The notes under the pieces: generated by a model
What the model was told of the DNA's origin: nothing
Database searches by the model: none
What the model saw: the letters and a program-made list of their open reading frames with translations, nothing else
Translations under genes and position numbers: made by a program
Shown here: positions 9,201 through 16,744 of the stretch, in pieces
How the letters are laid out: each line of letters opens with the position of its first letter
Numbering within the stretch: position 1 is the stretch's first letter
NCBI GenBank assembly: GCA_028288625.1
Contig: JAQBNI010000152.1
Coordinates: forward strand, 1 to 64,000
Reading direction: 5' to 3'
Length of the DNA: 64,000 nucleotides
Source: Bacteroidota bacterium
GTDB taxonomy: Bacteria; Bacteroidota; Bacteroidia; Chitinophagales; JADIYW01

Positions 9201-10103
9201 GACGGGCAACATGACAAGAACCGGTGAGATAATACTTCTGAAAAAAGTGGCAAACAACAGGATCAATAAAACAATTGTAATCACCGATGTGAGAATACTG
9301 TCTTTTCTTATTTGCGCAGCATTCGCAGTAGCTACTGCAGTTTCACCAAAGTAAGACACTTTAAGAATTGTATTTTTTGTGGCGGTTTTTATAGCTTCAT
9401 CCAGATGCAAAAAGCATTCAGCGTTTTTTGCTGTTTCGGACGACTGGGCACGTAAATGCAAAAATACGAGCAGGTGTTTTCTGTCCTTAGTGACAAAATG
9501 ATTATCGTATAATTCAATATTATCGTCTAATTGGAATCCTTTTAATTTTTTATAGATATTATTATTAAATCCTAACGGATCGCGAATAATAAAATTTTTT
9601 AAAGCCAACCCAGCGGGGCTTGTAAGCGTTTGAAAATTGTAATTGAGTTTTTGACTGATAGCCTGATTCGTTAACGAAGAATCAATCGCAGCATAATCTT
9701 TGTCGTCTAAAAATACCGGGAGATTATTATCAATCACCGTGAGCACTTCCCGGAATAAACTATCACTTGCTGTGTAATCTATAGATTTTATATCTGTCCG
9801 TAATTTTGTGTTTACTTGTTCTACAAAAGCGTCAGCAAATTGAACCAGGGAATCGGGAATAACGGAGTTTGTATCTTTTGCGGAAATACTTACAATAATT
9901 CTTTCTGTAAATTTGGAGCTCTGAAGGAATTCGTAAGCATTTTTATTGCTTTTTTCTTCGGGCAGCATTTGAATTACATCTTCTTTTAATTCAACCTTAC
10001 TCGCTATCAGCAACATGACCACGATACATCCTGCAAATAATGAAATAGTAACCGGTAGTCTTCCTTTAAGTAACCGGTAGATGGATATAAAAATGCTATT
10101 CAT
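6273..10103 (-). CDS. Trifunctional MMPL transporter / lysophospholipid acyltransferase / methyltransferase fusion
   Basis: 1276 residues with three units. Residues 1 to about 820 form an MMPL/RND-like exporter: an N-terminal helix, a periplasmic loop, two bundles of membrane helices (about 265-410 and 650-790) and a second large loop. Residues about 870-1060 are a PlsC acyltransferase with NHQSFLD (NHX4D, around 898) and YPEGTRS. Residues about 1080-1276 are a class I SAM methyltransferase with LDIGCGYG near 1107. In aryl-polyene clusters these functions are separate genes; the fused form is a known architecture in Bacteroidota pigment clusters. Likely jobs are ring or lipid methylation, acylation and export of the pigment across the inner membrane. 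The start overlaps the upstream glycosyltransferase gene by 8 nt. Confidence 0.85.
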   Translation of the reverse strand: MNSIFISIYRLLKGRLPVTISLFAGCIVVMLLIASKVELKEDVIQMLPEEKSNKNAYEFLQSSKFTERIIVSISAKDTNSVIPDSLVQFADAFVEQVNTKLRTDIKSIDYTASDSLFREVLTVIDNNLPVFLDDKDYAAIDSSLTNQAISQKLNYNFQTLTSPAGLALKNFIIRDPLGFNNNIYKKLKGFQLDDNIELYDNHFVTKDRKHLLVFLHLRAQSSETAKNAECFLHLDEAIKTATKNTILKVSYFGETAVATANAAQIRKDSILTSVITIVLLILLFATFFRSIISPVLVMLPVIFGGLFALMVIYFLKGSISIIAVGAGSIVLGIAVNYSLHFLTHYLYHPQKETVIKDLAFPMIVGSATTIGGFFSLQFLSIPVLRDLGLFAAFSLIGAALSTLIFLPHFIPDKNTHLKSPRFENFSLRITKLAGNKYAVIIFLILTIVLYHFAGNVQFENDMTKMNYMTPQLKNAEKEFNQFSSLYQKSVFIISKGKTMEEALAVNEKILPVLNNMKTNGSIYAYTNISSIWVSETEQKSRIAKWNQFWTSEKRTKTLATLNNEGKKLHFNTSAFTGFAEQTSRDYHPLSPADIATLKSAILNNFINEKTGNYTIINIVKAPRGKTNMVYKQLSKFKNISVVDRQSIINKLVSAISNDFNFITLLTTLIVFLALLISYGRIELTLIAFIPMVVSWIWILGFMALFGIKFNIVNIILSTFVFALGDDFCIFTMDSMQQEYAEGKKMSASVRISILLSAMTTILGLGILIFAKHPALKSIALVSIIGIISVWLMSQTLQPFLFNLLIQKQTDNKRFPITFSGFIKSLFAFSYFVFGAFVLTIIGVLLTKLIPFQRKKMKYAYHFVLSKFVGSLVYVMANVNKKIVNEHKENFAKPAVIIANHQSFLDILVLLMLHPKMIMLTNNWVWNSPVFGFVVRMADFQIAVNTDAKIDKIADLVKDGYSIIVYPEGTRSKDGVIKRFHKGAFYLAEKLNIDILPIVLHGTGYCMTKGEFLLKNGLMTVKILDRIKPSDKKYGVGYSERTTVIAKYFKEEFAKLSEETETPEYYRDQLISNYLFKGPILEWYLKVKLKLENNYAVYNEIIPKKNKILDIGCGYGFLSYMLSFTGAEREILGIDYDEDKINVAKHGFLKSRKLIFKHYDILEYQFEKYDTIILSDVLHYLQPNEQNQVLTNCIQHISDSGMVIVREGDEDMKGKHHGTRLTEFISRRLISFNKTAGSSSFLSYRILQEFATAHHLKLTRIDETKYTSNVLFILKKI

Positions 10104-11283
10104 TAACCGTTTCTTTTTTGTAAAAAGCTAATAACAGGTAGGAAAGAATACCAAATACAATGGCGGCAATTATTGCTAATGCAATACTTCCATACAAATA
10201 CTGAGTGATGTTCATCTTAATAGCTTCTATTGTGATGTTCCTGCTAAAAACAAAATGTATGGCTTTATCGCCCAGCCAGATTTGTCCCAGTTTATAACTT
10301 AAAAAAATAATAAGCGGGATCATCGGTGGTATGCTGATGTTGGAAAAGATAAGCACCAATGCTTTGTTTAACCTGAATAGAATTGCAAGAAAAAGTGCTA
10401 CAATTAATTGGAAACCCCAGATGGGAAGTATCCCCGTAAATACACCTAATGAAACCGACAACGCAGTCATCAATCTTGAATGTTCAGAGTTTTTGATTTC
10501 GGTAATAAACTCCCGGTAAGTTGATACGCTGAAGATCTTTTTAAAAAATCTATACGGGTGAAAAAACAGGATAGCTGCGATAAATAAAAAAGTATTTAAT
10601 ATGCTGATCCTTGTAAAATCCTGCAAGGGGCGGAAGTGCGTAATACGCGTTTCTTTCGGCGAATAATAAACTGACACCGGCACCCATTCTATTTTAATTC
10701 CTTTCCATGCAACGCGCACGATTGATTCAATTTCGAATTCAAATCTTCGAGTAAAAAATATCATTTCATTCATTATACTGATCGGGTACAGCCTGTAACC
10801 TGATTGGGTATCGGGCATTTTGATGCCGGTTTCTGCCCAATACCAGAAGTTTGAAAATTTATTGCCAAAGTTACTTTTCCCCGGAACTGATGCCTGGTCC
10901 ATATTGCGTGCACCAATGATCAAACATCGTCCTGTCTCTTCTAATTTATTAATAAATAGAGGAAGATCTTTTGCGAAATGCTGCCCGTCGGAATCAATTG
11001 TTATTGCATAATTGTAGCCGAGTTTTACAGCTTCCTTAAATCCGTAGCGCAAAGCAAAACCCTTTCCCCGGTTTTTCTCATAACCCGAAATTTTTATTGA
11101 TTTATAATTGGAAAGAATTTGAGTAGTTGAATCCGTTGATCCGTCATTTACCACTAAAACATTGGAAGTATATTCCAGCACGCTGTCGATTACATTTTTT
11201 AGTGTCTGTTCATTATTGTATGTGGGAATAATTACACAAATCTTATTATCAATAAATTTTTGATGAATAACCTGGTCAGACAT
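10096..11283 (-). CDS. GT2 glycosyltransferase fused to a DUF2062 membrane domain
   Basis: 395 residues. Residues about 14-240 are a family 2 glycosyltransferase (CVIIPTYNN, VVNDGSTD, metal-binding DSDG at 97-100). Residues about 265-390 are a DUF2062 domain with several membrane helices and the typical GVFTGILPIWGFQ segment. This pairing is common in aryl-polyene and flexirubin loci, where a polyprenyl-phosphate or lipid glycosyl transfer at the inner membrane is suspected. Its true donor and acceptor are unknown. It lies 2 nt after the dehydratase gene. Confidence 0.8.
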   Translation of the reverse strand: MSDQVIHQKFIDNKICVIIPTYNNEQTLKNVIDSVLEYTSNVLVVNDGSTDSTTQILSNYKSIKISGYEKNRGKGFALRYGFKEAVKLGYNYAITIDSDGQHFAKDLPLFINKLEETGRCLIIGARNMDQASVPGKSNFGNKFSNFWYWAETGIKMPDTQSGYRLYPISIMNEMIFFTRRFEFEIESIVRVAWKGIKIEWVPVSVYYSPKETRITHFRPLQDFTRISILNTFLFIAAILFFHPYRFFKKIFSVSTYREFITEIKNSEHSRLMTALSVSLGVFTGILPIWGFQLIVALFLAILFRLNKALVLIFSNISIPPMIPLIIFLSYKLGQIWLGDKAIHFVFSRNITIEAIKMNITQYLYGSIALAIIAAIVFGILSYLLLAFYKKETVNE

Positions 11284-11285
11284 AA

Positions 11286-11660
11286 TTACGGTGAAAAATA
11301 AACGGCATTAATAATCTTCAAAAATACAACTTCCTTTGAAGATATTGTACTGTTTATTTTATATGAATTATTCTCTATGTTCTCATAAGACACGAGGACA
11401 TCCAGGTTGTGATGTTGAGCGGGATTAATTACTGCGGTAAACTTTACATTACTGATACTTTGTAACCGGACCTGTTTTTGAAAATGAATTTCTATCAGAT
11501 CTTTTACGATCTGTAACATGCATACACCGGGTACTATAGGGTTTCCGGGAAAGTGCCCGTTAAACACATCGTGGTTTTTATTAATGGAAATTGCTGACGA
11601 AAAAGAAGTTCCGGAAATAATCTCTTTTGAATTGATGGTATAAAAGTCACCGAGCAGCAT
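11286..11660 (-). CDS. Hotdog 3-hydroxyacyl-ACP dehydratase, ApeI/FabZ-like
   Basis: 124 residues, a single hotdog domain. The active-site segment FNGHFPGNPIVPGV carries the histidine expected for FabZ/ApeI-type dehydratases. In the studied aryl-polyene system ApeI works as a complex with a second hotdog protein, ApeP. The ApeP-like partner here would be the gene at 18966-19394. Its stop and start codons share bases with or adjoin its neighbours (TGATG-type junction with the lipoprotein gene at 11660). Confidence 0.8.
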   Translation of the reverse strand: MLLGDFYTINSKEIISGTSFSSAISINKNHDVFNGHFPGNPIVPGVCMLQIVKDLIEIHFQKQVRLQSISNVKFTAVINPAQHHNLDVLVSYENIENNSYKINSTISSKEVVFLKIINAVYFSP

Positions 11661-12274
11661 TATCGTTCAATTTGTTTTAAATGGATATCAAATTTGAAAG
11701 TTTTATAATTTATAAAAATATCTTCTGCTATTCCATTCTTTTGACCGTCGAAACTAATGATAATTTTTTTCTTCTCCCCGTCAGTTGTTTCAATCAGCAT
11801 TACCTTTGTGCAATTGGTATCGGTGATGTAATAGGTTTGTTCTTTTTCGCCATTTAAACAAAAATATTTTGTTGTACCGGTTTTTATTAATTGATAGGAA
11901 TTGATCTCTGTTTTATTCATTAAAATTAAAGAGAAAATTTTCTTTAACTGGTTGATCGCAATTTTTTTATTCAGCTTCCTGATGCAGGAAATTACCCTGA
12001 AATTATTTTCTGTGAATTCAAAATCAAAATATTTGATGCCCATTTCATTTGTAAATACTACTCGTGTCGTATCGTCCTGCATTTTTTTCATTAATAGCAA
12101 GCCTGTTAAATGATGGCTGGTAATATCAACCTGGGTATTAAATAATACGGTTTCGAATTTTGGCTTTACATTAACCAGGCAGGAATTATTTACAACAGTT
12201 TGAGCAAAGCTATCCGCAATTTTTTGGGAACAGCCATACAAAATAATTAAGCTACTTAACAGTAAAGTCCGCAT
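11660..12274 (-). CDS. Pigment-cluster outer membrane lipoprotein (DUF3261-like)
   Basis: 204 residues with a lipoprotein signal ending in LYGC (lipid Cys15), then a beta-rich body containing TTRVVFTNEMGIKYFDFEF, which resembles the DUF3261 lipoproteins of aryl-polyene clusters; that assignment is from memory of the pattern and tentative. Together with the LolA-like protein next door it suggests a Lol-type shuttle carrying the pigment to the outer membrane. It overlaps the LolA-like gene by 23 nt. Confidence 0.6.
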   Translation of the reverse strand: MRTLLLSSLIILYGCSQKIADSFAQTVVNNSCLVNVKPKFETVLFNTQVDITSHHLTGLLLMKKMQDDTTRVVFTNEMGIKYFDFEFTENNFRVISCIRKLNKKIAINQLKKIFSLILMNKTEINSYQLIKTGTTKYFCLNGEKEQTYYITDTNCTKVMLIETTDGEKKKIIISFDGQKNGIAEDIFINYKTFKFDIHLKQIER

Positions 12275-12881
12275 CAGTTACGTTTGTATTGAATTGTTTG
12301 TTTATAAAAGTGATCACTGTATTGTCACCTGAAGCATCTGACATATCAAAATTATTTACCGTATAATCCTTTTTATCAATATAGATATCGATCTTTTTAA
12401 ACAGATCTTTAAATGCCTTTAGTTTTGGTGATAATTCCAGCAGGTATAGCTTGTCGTTTTCGTAGACCACGCAAGTAAAGTTTTTATTTTCCAACGCAGT
12501 TCCCTGCACACAATCGATCATTATTTTATTGATGTTTTCAAACATTTTATTATTGGAGGAAGAAAATGAATTCGATTTTTGAGCGTCCTTAATAAAAACT
12601 TTATCACCGTTGATGATCAGTAAATATTTGAATGGCGAAATGTATTCCATGCGCGCCATATTTTGTTTCTTAAACATGAACACACCCTTTGATTTTATTT
12701 TCTCGGATAAGACACTCAGGTTTTTTTCCTGTATAAAATCAGATTTAATTGTATTGACGGATTTGGAAGCTGCTGCGAATTTATTTTTAAAACTAACCAG
12801 GTCTTTAATTCCCGTAAATCCTTTAGGCTGGGCTAATAAAACCACGGGGTAAAAAAATATCAAAAAAAAGTAGTTACGCAT
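12252..12881 (-). CDS. LolA-like periplasmic lipid/pigment carrier
   Basis: 209 residues. The signal peptide (about 1-17, ending LLA before Gln) is followed by a LolA fold: KSDFIQEKNLSVLSEKIKSKG, then MEYISPFKYLLIINGDKVFI. LolA proteins bind lipid tails in a half-barrel. In aryl-polyene clusters such a copy is thought to move the hydrophobic product across the periplasm rather than general lipoproteins. The start overlaps the deacetylase gene by 8 nt. Confidence 0.75.
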   Translation of the reverse strand: MRNYFFLIFFYPVVLLAQPKGFTGIKDLVSFKNKFAAASKSVNTIKSDFIQEKNLSVLSEKIKSKGVFMFKKQNMARMEYISPFKYLLIINGDKVFIKDAQKSNSFSSSNNKMFENINKIMIDCVQGTALENKNFTCVVYENDKLYLLELSPKLKAFKDLFKKIDIYIDKKDYTVNNFDMSDASGDNTVITFINKQFNTNVTDADFTVK

Positions 12882-13647
12882 ATGCTTCTATATTCAATAA
12901 TTTATCTAACCTGACAATTTCAAATCCCTTGTTTTTTATTACATCTATAATGCCCTGCAGGTTTTGCACCGTAATTATTGCAGTATCGTGTAATAAGACA
13001 ATATCGCCGGCTTTTAATTTGCCTGTAATATTACGCAACAATTTTTGTTCCGTTTTTACAACAGTATCCATCGAGCGGCGGCTCCAGCCTATAGAATAAT
13101 AATTTCCTGATCTAACCGCCCTGGCTAAATTGGGATTGGTAACGCCGTAAGGAGGTCTGAAGAACCGGGTTCTTTTATGGATATTTTGCTCAATGATGTC
13201 ACCGGTTTTCATTAATTCATTTTGCATTTCTTTTACAGATTTTAGGTCAAAAAAGAAATGATGTGAGTAGCTGTGATTGCCGATGATATGTCCTTCATTG
13301 TGCATTCTCAATAACAGTGACGGGTGTTTTTCGATTTGGCTGCCAATACAAAAAAAAGCCGCATGGATGTTATTGTTTTTTAATATATCTAGTATAAGAT
13401 TGGTTTTATTCTCTAGCGGACCGTCATCAAAAGTAAGTGCAATTTGTTTTTTGTTTGTTTTTGTTTCATTAATTGAAGTCATAAAAAAGTTTGCCTGGAT
13501 CTTTATCGCGCCGTACACTAAAAATAAACTATAAACGAATACAACCAATATCATCCACCAAAGTGATAGTGAAAAAAATAATTTGCTAACCAGCAATATC
13601 AAAATTAATATTGCAAAAAATATCCGTATGGAATTATATTTTAACAT
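12874..13647 (-). CDS. NodB-type polysaccharide deacetylase, membrane-anchored
   Basis: 257 residues. Two N-terminal membrane segments (about 9-50) precede a NodB domain with TFDDGP at 72-77 (metal Asp), the metal ligands H125 and H129 in NHSYSHH, and the RPPYG segment. The catalytic set looks complete. Deacetylases are a usual companion in flexirubin clusters, but the substrate is unknown; a glycolipid made by the neighbouring GT2 is one possibility. It overlaps the ketosynthase-like gene upstream by 7 nt. Confidence 0.8.
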   Translation of the reverse strand: MLKYNSIRIFFAILILILLVSKLFFSLSLWWMILVVFVYSLFLVYGAIKIQANFFMTSINETKTNKKQIALTFDDGPLENKTNLILDILKNNNIHAAFFCIGSQIEKHPSLLLRMHNEGHIIGNHSYSHHFFFDLKSVKEMQNELMKTGDIIEQNIHKRTRFFRPPYGVTNPNLARAVRSGNYYSIGWSRRSMDTVVKTEQKLLRNITGKLKAGDIVLLHDTAIITVQNLQGIIDVIKNKGFEIVRLDKLLNIEAYA

Positions 13648-14573
13648 GCGGAAAGCAATATGAAAGAATGATGAGTGCCTGAATAATTATTATAGATCAA
13701 AGTATTTTTCACATCTTTATTTTTAAACAGATCAATTGCCAGCGAGAATGCATAAGCATTTGACGTTGGATATTCTCCGGAAAGATGCTTGTAAAAAATA
13801 ATTTTATCTTCTGCATGTAAAGCATCAATGATGGCTTTGTCATTTTCACTGATCTCCTCTTTGTTACTGCCGATGATCAATGCATCAATCTCTTCATTTA
13901 AAAAAGATGATGCTTTAGTTTTGATCTCATCGATGTTGTAATTTGACAGCATCTGCACCGACTTTAATTCTGCATAACAATTTTCATCTTTATCATTTCC
14001 TAAAACAAAGAATGATGAACCTTCTCCTGCTTTATTTTTTTTATAAAACCCAAGTCTTTTCAATAATGTAAAGCTATCTTCCGTTAGCTCATCGATGCCG
14101 CCGACCAATGCATTTTTTACTTCATTTTCTTTCAATAAAAAATACGCATCTGACAATGCGCTTTCAAAGGAGAAATTCCTGTGAGAGTAGGTGCTGTTGT
14201 ATCCATGCGTTTTTAATAAAATAGCAATTTGCGATGCAACGGTATTATGTGTAGAAAAAATAAACGGCGTTGGATTCAGCATTTCTTCTTTATTGGTCAC
14301 CATTTTTCTTAAAAATAGAGAAGTATCTTCGAGACAACCGAAACCTGTTCCTACGATAACCGCATCAGGCGATTCAACATTCGCATCCCGTAAAGCCATT
14401 ATTGCCGCGGTTGAACCCAGCTTTACAATTCTGCTCATTCTTCGCAACATCCTGCTATCAAAAAATTGCGTGTAATCCGGTTCAATGCATTCCCTTTTCT
14501 CATCGCTTATATTTGCAATTTCATCTCCAATACCTGGCGCAATGATCCCTTTCCCTTTGATAAATATTTTCAC
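13641..14573 (-). CDS. Ketosynthase-like protein lacking the active Cys (chain-length-factor-like)
   Basis: 310 residues with a thiolase/ketosynthase fold (KGKGIIAPGIG at the N-terminus, AVIVGTGFGCLED, NPTPFIFSTHNTVASQIA). Where active ketosynthases have TACSS, this protein reads RNFSF, so F134 replaces the nucleophile, and it is about 90 residues shorter than a full enzyme. By analogy with ApeC-type and type II PKS chain-length factors it probably pairs with the KS encoded just upstream (14593-15786) and helps set polyene length. A condensing activity of its own is unlikely. Confidence 0.75.
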   Translation of the reverse strand: MKIFIKGKGIIAPGIGDEIANISDEKRECIEPDYTQFFDSRMLRRMSRIVKLGSTAAIMALRDANVESPDAVIVGTGFGCLEDTSLFLRKMVTNKEEMLNPTPFIFSTHNTVASQIAILLKTHGYNSTYSHRNFSFESALSDAYFLLKENEVKNALVGGIDELTEDSFTLLKRLGFYKKNKAGEGSSFFVLGNDKDENCYAELKSVQMLSNYNIDEIKTKASSFLNEEIDALIIGSNKEEISENDKAIIDALHAEDKIIFYKHLSGEYPTSNAYAFSLAIDLFKNKDVKNTLIYNNYSGTHHSFILLSAC

Positions 14574-14592
14574 TTGATCCCTGATACTTTCG

Positions 14593-15786
14593 TTAATACT
14601 TAGAAAAAATTAATGAGCTGCAATTCCCTCCGAAGCCAAACGAGTTAGATATCACATGCTGCAATTTTATTCCCTTTTGAAATTTTGTTTCCGGAATAAT
14701 ATTTAAACCTTCCATTGGATTGCTGAATGAAAAATTCGGAAAGATCATTTCATGTTTAATTGCTAAAACAGATAATACGGCTTCTATACTTCCGCTTGCG
14801 CCAAGTGCATGTCCGGTAAAAGATTTGGTAGAACTCAGCTTTGGATATTTTCCATCGAAGAGTTTTTTTATTGCCAGACCTTCAGCTTTATCGTTGTTGC
14901 GCGTGCCCGTTCCATGCATGTTGATGTAACTGATATCTGATGGTTTCAGATTGCTTTTATTGAGTGCGCCCTGCATCGCCAAAAAAGCGCCGTTACCGTC
15001 ATCAGACATTGCGGTTTGATGATGCGAGTCGTTCGCATTATGATACCCGGTAAGTTTGCATAAGATCTCCTGCTGTAATTCATTCGCAATCTTTTCACTC
15101 ATCAATACAATATAAGCTGCGCCTTCACCAATATTTAAACCAACTCTCGTTTCATCCAGTGGACGGCATTGTTCAGGATCTAAGATCTGCAAAGTTTTAA
15201 AACCGTTTAAAGTAAATCTTGTCAGCGAATCAACACCGCCGGCAATCACAATATCTAATTGATCATGCGTGATCATGCGCGCGCCAAGCAAAATCGTATT
15301 TGCTGAAGAAGAGCAAGCTGTACTGATCGTGGTTACTGTACCCTTCAATCCTAATTGTTTCGTTACATGATCTGCTGTTTTTCCGCAGTCGTGATATTTT
15401 ACATCTTCAATATTTCCGGCATTTTCGTCCGTTGTATATTCTTCGAAAAAGTTTTCCGTTTTATCCATGCCACCTACCGTTGTTCCTGAAAAAAAACCTA
15501 CTCTGTATGTATCACCAAAATTTTCAGGAAGAGATGCGATGGCTTCTTTGGCAGCTAAATAACTGAGCAAAATGGAACGACTTAAGTTGTCCGGCAATTC
15601 TGAAATATTTGCCAGTTCCCGGTTTGTGGCTTTTACTTCTGCAACAGATAATTCTCCTGCATACCTCGTTGATAAATATTGAACAGGGGCAACGCCGGAT
15701 TTATGTTTTTCAAAAGATCCCAGGCATTCCGCAACGTTTTTACCGATCGCAGAAATAATCCCTAATCCCGTTACTACAATTTCCAA
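14593..15786 (-). CDS. Beta-ketoacyl-ACP synthase (KAS II type)
   Basis: 397 residues with a complete catalytic triad: C158 in STACSSS, H291 in NMHGTGT and H326 in FTGHALGASG. It condenses malonyl-ACP onto the growing aryl-polyene chain, likely as a heterodimer with the Cys-less homologue encoded 19 nt downstream. Its start codon directly follows the stop of the ACP gene. Confidence 0.85.
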   Translation of the reverse strand: MEIVVTGLGIISAIGKNVAECLGSFEKHKSGVAPVQYLSTRYAGELSVAEVKATNRELANISELPDNLSRSILLSYLAAKEAIASLPENFGDTYRVGFFSGTTVGGMDKTENFFEEYTTDENAGNIEDVKYHDCGKTADHVTKQLGLKGTVTTISTACSSSANTILLGARMITHDQLDIVIAGGVDSLTRFTLNGFKTLQILDPEQCRPLDETRVGLNIGEGAAYIVLMSEKIANELQQEILCKLTGYHNANDSHHQTAMSDDGNGAFLAMQGALNKSNLKPSDISYINMHGTGTRNNDKAEGLAIKKLFDGKYPKLSSTKSFTGHALGASGSIEAVLSVLAIKHEMIFPNFSFSNPMEGLNIIPETKFQKGIKLQHVISNSFGFGGNCSSLIFSKY

Positions 15787-16050
15787 TTACGCTTTTTTAT
15801 GTTCTGTGATGTATTTTGCAATTGTGGCTACGGAATAAAATATTTTCGGACCATCTTCCGATTGTGGAATGATGATCCCATACTTCTCCTCCAGCAATAC
15901 AATTAATTCGAGGGCGTCAATAGAATCAAGCCCGAAGCCCTTGCCGAACAGCGGTTCGTTAGTGTCTATCGTTTCAGGATCTACGTCTTTTAAATTTAAT
16001 TGAGCAACGATTTGTTGCTTAAGATTTTGTTCCAATTCCTCTGAATTCAT
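15787..16050 (-). CDS. Acyl carrier protein of the pigment pathway
   Basis: 87 residues. The phosphopantetheine site is S43 in GFGLDSIDALEL, and helix 2 and 3 residues follow the ACP pattern. It carries the growing chain between the ligase, ketosynthases, dehydratases and thioesterase of the cluster. The ATG lies inside the end of the upstream gene (32-nt overlap), and its stop abuts the ketosynthase start, so its translation is probably coupled to both. Confidence 0.9.
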   Translation of the reverse strand: MNSEELEQNLKQQIVAQLNLKDVDPETIDTNEPLFGKGFGLDSIDALELIVLLEEKYGIIIPQSEDGPKIFYSVATIAKYITEHKKA

Positions 16051-16675
16051 TTGTATAATTTTTATAAAGTTGGTAAATATTCTGACTTGTAAAAGATGAA
16101 AGCTCCTGTTGGTTATTTTTCTCTGCTATAAATAAAAATGCTTCATAATTATTTTCAATATAATCTATATAACCGCAAATACATATTTCACTTTCATTCG
16201 TTTCAAACAATGTTGATGTATAATTATATTGAAGTTCTGTATCGTACCTGTCTGAAACAAACAATAAATTATCACCCTTAATATTGTGCCTGATGCAAAT
16301 TTCGCCAAGCATAATATTGGGGAGTGTATATACAAATACTGCTGGACTACTTGTTCCTTTTTCCACCAGTTGATTGTATTTGATATCCGTGTCAATGCTC
16401 GAATTTTTATTAATAATATTTATAGCAATATTTTCGGGGATATACCGGCTTAGATCAAAATCTTTGAGCAAGGATTCAGCTGCCAGGAAACCTAATTTTG
16501 ATAAGTTATCCATTTTGTAAAATTTGGGATAACGGATATCAAAATGCTTATAACACGTTTCCGCAAAAGATTCAAAATTTTCAGCAGGATGATAATATTC
16601 ACGATCACCATTCAGGTATAAAGAACTTTGTGTGATGTAACAGGATCGTACAATACCCGGCTTATTACTATTCAT
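16019..16675 (-). CDS. Ketosynthase-fold half protein without catalytic residues
   Basis: 218 residues. The body (FLAAESLLKDFDLS, NIAINIINKNSS, SSPAVFVYTLPNIMLGEICIRHNI, NLLFVSDRYDTE) follows the N-terminal half of a ketosynthase/thiolase fold, but no Cys nucleophile or His motif is present. It may be a structural partner for one of the two active ketosynthases; function is unproven. It has a good promoter just upstream (16684-16713), making it the likely first gene of a second transcript. Confidence 0.55.
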   Translation of the reverse strand: MNSNKPGIVRSCYITQSSLYLNGDREYYHPAENFESFAETCYKHFDIRYPKFYKMDNLSKLGFLAAESLLKDFDLSRYIPENIAINIINKNSSIDTDIKYNQLVEKGTSSPAVFVYTLPNIMLGEICIRHNIKGDNLLFVSDRYDTELQYNYTSTLFETNESEICICGYIDYIENNYEAFLFIAEKNNQQELSSFTSQNIYQLYKNYTNEFRGIGTKS

Positions 16676-16683
16676 ATTTATTG

Positions 16684-16713
16684 CAAAGTTAATTATTATA
16701 GATGATTAGCAAA
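16684..16713 (-). promoter_or_regulatory. Internal promoter of the pigment operon
   Basis: On the minus strand TTTG (16710-16713) and TAACTTTG (16684-16691) are 18 nt apart, the same spacing as the ammonia-lyase promoter. It lies in a 69-nt gap, the largest in the operon. The predicted start is within a few bases of the ATG ending at 16675, so the transcript may be nearly leaderless. Confidence 0.55.
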
Positions 16714-16744
16714 AAATATTAAGAGTAGCACATGAGTGAATGTC

